DNA from: Sphingomonas liriopis
Lineage (GTDB): Bacteria > Pseudomonadota > Alphaproteobacteria > Sphingomonadales > Sphingomonadaceae
Reading direction: 5' to 3'
Assembly: GCF_024211255.1 (NCBI RefSeq)
Contig: NZ_JAMLDY010000015.1
Location: 23,750-87,749 of the forward strand
Length of the DNA: 64,000 nt
Position numbers and translations under genes: made by a program. How positions within the stretch are numbered: position 1 is the first letter of the stretch; every line of letters begins with the position of its first letter. This document shows positions 63,079-64,000 of this stretch, piece by piece. Below the pieces are notes generated by a model. It did no database searches, was not told where the DNA came from, and saw only the letters and a program-made list of their open reading frames with translations.

Positions 63079-63656
63079 GGCAACTCTCCCAACAACGCGT
63101 CGCTGGTCACGATCGCCTCCGCCACCTCGGCGATGCGGCGGTTGGACTGCATCGCATGGCCGCGCAGCAACGCATAGGCGGCCGGTTCGTCGAGCCCCCG
63201 GCGCTTCATCAGGATCGCCTTGGCGCGGTCGATCGTCTGGCGGTCGGCGAGCGCGCTCTTCGCCTCGGCGAGTTCGCTCTGCAGCCGCGAGAACGCCTGG
63301 AAGCGGCGCACCGCGAGGTCGAGCACCGGCTTGATCCGCTGCTTGGCGAGGCCGTCGACGACATAGGCGGAGACGCCGGCGTCGACCGCGGCCATCGTGC
63401 TTTCGGGTTCGGACTGGTCGACGAACATCGCGATCGGCCGGTCGAGCGCGCGCGACATCGCGAAGAAATCCTCGAGCAGATCACGGCTGGGGTTCTCGAG
63501 GTTGATGAGCACCACCTGCGGCGCGCACGCCTCGATCTGGGCGACGAGGGGGCCGGCGGGATCGATGACGGCGAGATCGTCGAGCCCGGCCTCGCGCAGG
63601 CCATCGGAGATGATCGCCGCGCGCGTCGTGCTGGTGTCGATGATCGCGATCCTCAC
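63075..63656 (-). CDS. nasT: NasT ANTAR antiterminator
   Basis: This is a 193-residue protein with a receiver-like N-terminus (VRIAIIDTSTTRAA, VLINLENPSRD) and a C-terminal ANTAR domain (about residues 130-190, RQTIDRAKAILMKRRG). The start GTG at 63656 is chosen because the longer frame runs into the repeat at 63729. The protein should bind the nas leader hairpins and allow transcription past the terminator at 60485-60540. Confidence 0.92.
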   Translation of the reverse strand: MRIAIIDTSTTRAAIISDGLREAGLDDLAVIDPAGPLVAQIEACAPQVVLINLENPSRDLLEDFFAMSRALDRPIAMFVDQSEPESTMAAVDAGVSAYVVDGLAKQRIKPVLDLAVRRFQAFSRLQSELAEAKSALADRQTIDRAKAILMKRRGLDEPAAYALLRGHAMQSNRRIAEVAEAIVTSDALLGELP

Positions 63657-63728
63657 GGGGGGCACGGTTACAGGGGACCGGGGGAATGGGCCAGAGGGCG
63701 CGTCGGTCTTTGGGGGCACCAATCCGTT

Positions 63729-63859
63729 TCCAACTCCCTGCGTCACCCCGGACTTGTTCCGGGGTCCACGGTCCCGCGGGCGTATCGCTTTGATTACGAG
63801 CCGTTCGCCCCGCCGCGGAGTGGACCCCGGAACAAGTCCGGGGTGACGGGGGAGTTGGA
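63729..63859. repeat. REP-like element of the CCCCGG...CCGGGG family, copy 3
   Basis: Two arms of about 41 bp (63729-63769 and 63820-63859) with CACCCCGGACTTGTTCCGGG and GGAACAAGTCCGGGGTG pair nearly perfectly; the outermost bases (TCCAACTCCC and GGGAGTTGGA) also pair. It lies upstream of nasT. Confidence 0.8.
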
Positions 63860-63937
63860 ACGTGTGTCACGTATTCCTCCCGTTCGCCCTCGTCTTAGTG
63901 GAATGACGTAGAGTTGGTTTGCCGCGTAGGATGCGGA

Positions 63938-63969
63938 GCCGGGGTGGGGGTGGCCACCCCCACCCCGGC
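63938..63969. repeat. Perfect 32-bp palindrome near the right edge
   Basis: A 16-bp stem runs from 63938 to 63969 around GTGGCCAC without any mismatch. It lies in a gene-free end of the window (63860-64000) where no coding region is visible. Confidence 0.8.
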
Positions 63970-64000
63970 GGCCGGCTGTCGGATCGGGTTCGTCCGGTTC

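Overview
The window reads as chromosomal DNA of a high-GC alphaproteobacterium, most likely a sphingomonad (Sphingomonas or a close relative). The grounds are two large TonB-dependent receptors, a CpdR-type response regulator, a SapC-family protein, NasST control of nitrate assimilation, and intergenic palindromes built on the CTTCGACAGGCTCAG motif that I associate with sphingomonad genomes. This is inferred from gene content; no rRNA is present. I see no insertion sequence, phage, CRISPR array or replication origin.

Layout. 1-2.6 kb (minus): peroxiredoxin, membrane fatty-acid desaturase and a PhnD-like binding protein as an overlapping operon, then the edge of a membrane protein. 2.8-11.3 kb: secreted prolyl oligopeptidase, YqiK/YqiJ flotillin pair, SEC-C protein, Crp/Fnr regulator, small proteins, membrane metallophosphoesterase. 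11.8-20.9 kb (minus): a probable catabolic locus with carboxylesterase, SDR, TonB receptor, FAD-linked 2-hydroxyacid dehydrogenase, MFS transporter, AraC and GntR regulators. The receptor and the regulator genes share an operator-like palindrome. 20.9-26.6 kb: DUF2332 protein, chemoreceptor and a second TonB receptor.

26.8-38.2 kb: large-subunit catalase; a four-gene translationally overlapping operon (glycosyltransferase, acyl-CoA-dehydrogenase-like protein, PIG-L deacetylase, NodS-like methyltransferase) of unknown product; a PRISE-type enone reductase divergent from an HxlR regulator; DJ-1/PfpI, SDR and MsrB; DUF1289 and a RhlE-type helicase. 38.2-47.6 kb: FAD dehydrogenase, SapC, cytochrome b561, a candidate small RNA with its own promoter and terminator, N-formylglutamate amidohydrolase, CpdR, tRNA-Val(GAC), a secreted trypsin-like protease, Mfd. 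47.8-51.7 kb: glpK and glpD (divergent) and a GntR/FCD regulator.

51.7-63.7 kb is a complete assimilatory nitrate module on the minus strand: transporter, outer-membrane porin, nirB, nirD, nitrate reductase and the siroheme methyltransferase cobA. It is preceded by a leader with an intrinsic terminator, and the NasS sensor and NasT (ANTAR) antiterminator lie nearby. A lower-GC secreted protein with a (Thr-Pro)8 microsatellite sits between the two halves.

The most interesting items are the roughly 107-nt sRNA candidate at 41420-41526, the four-gene glycan/lipid operon at 28932-32150, the shared palindromic operators at 13231-13271 and 18313-18358, and several families of structured intergenic repeats, one with a cloverleaf fold.
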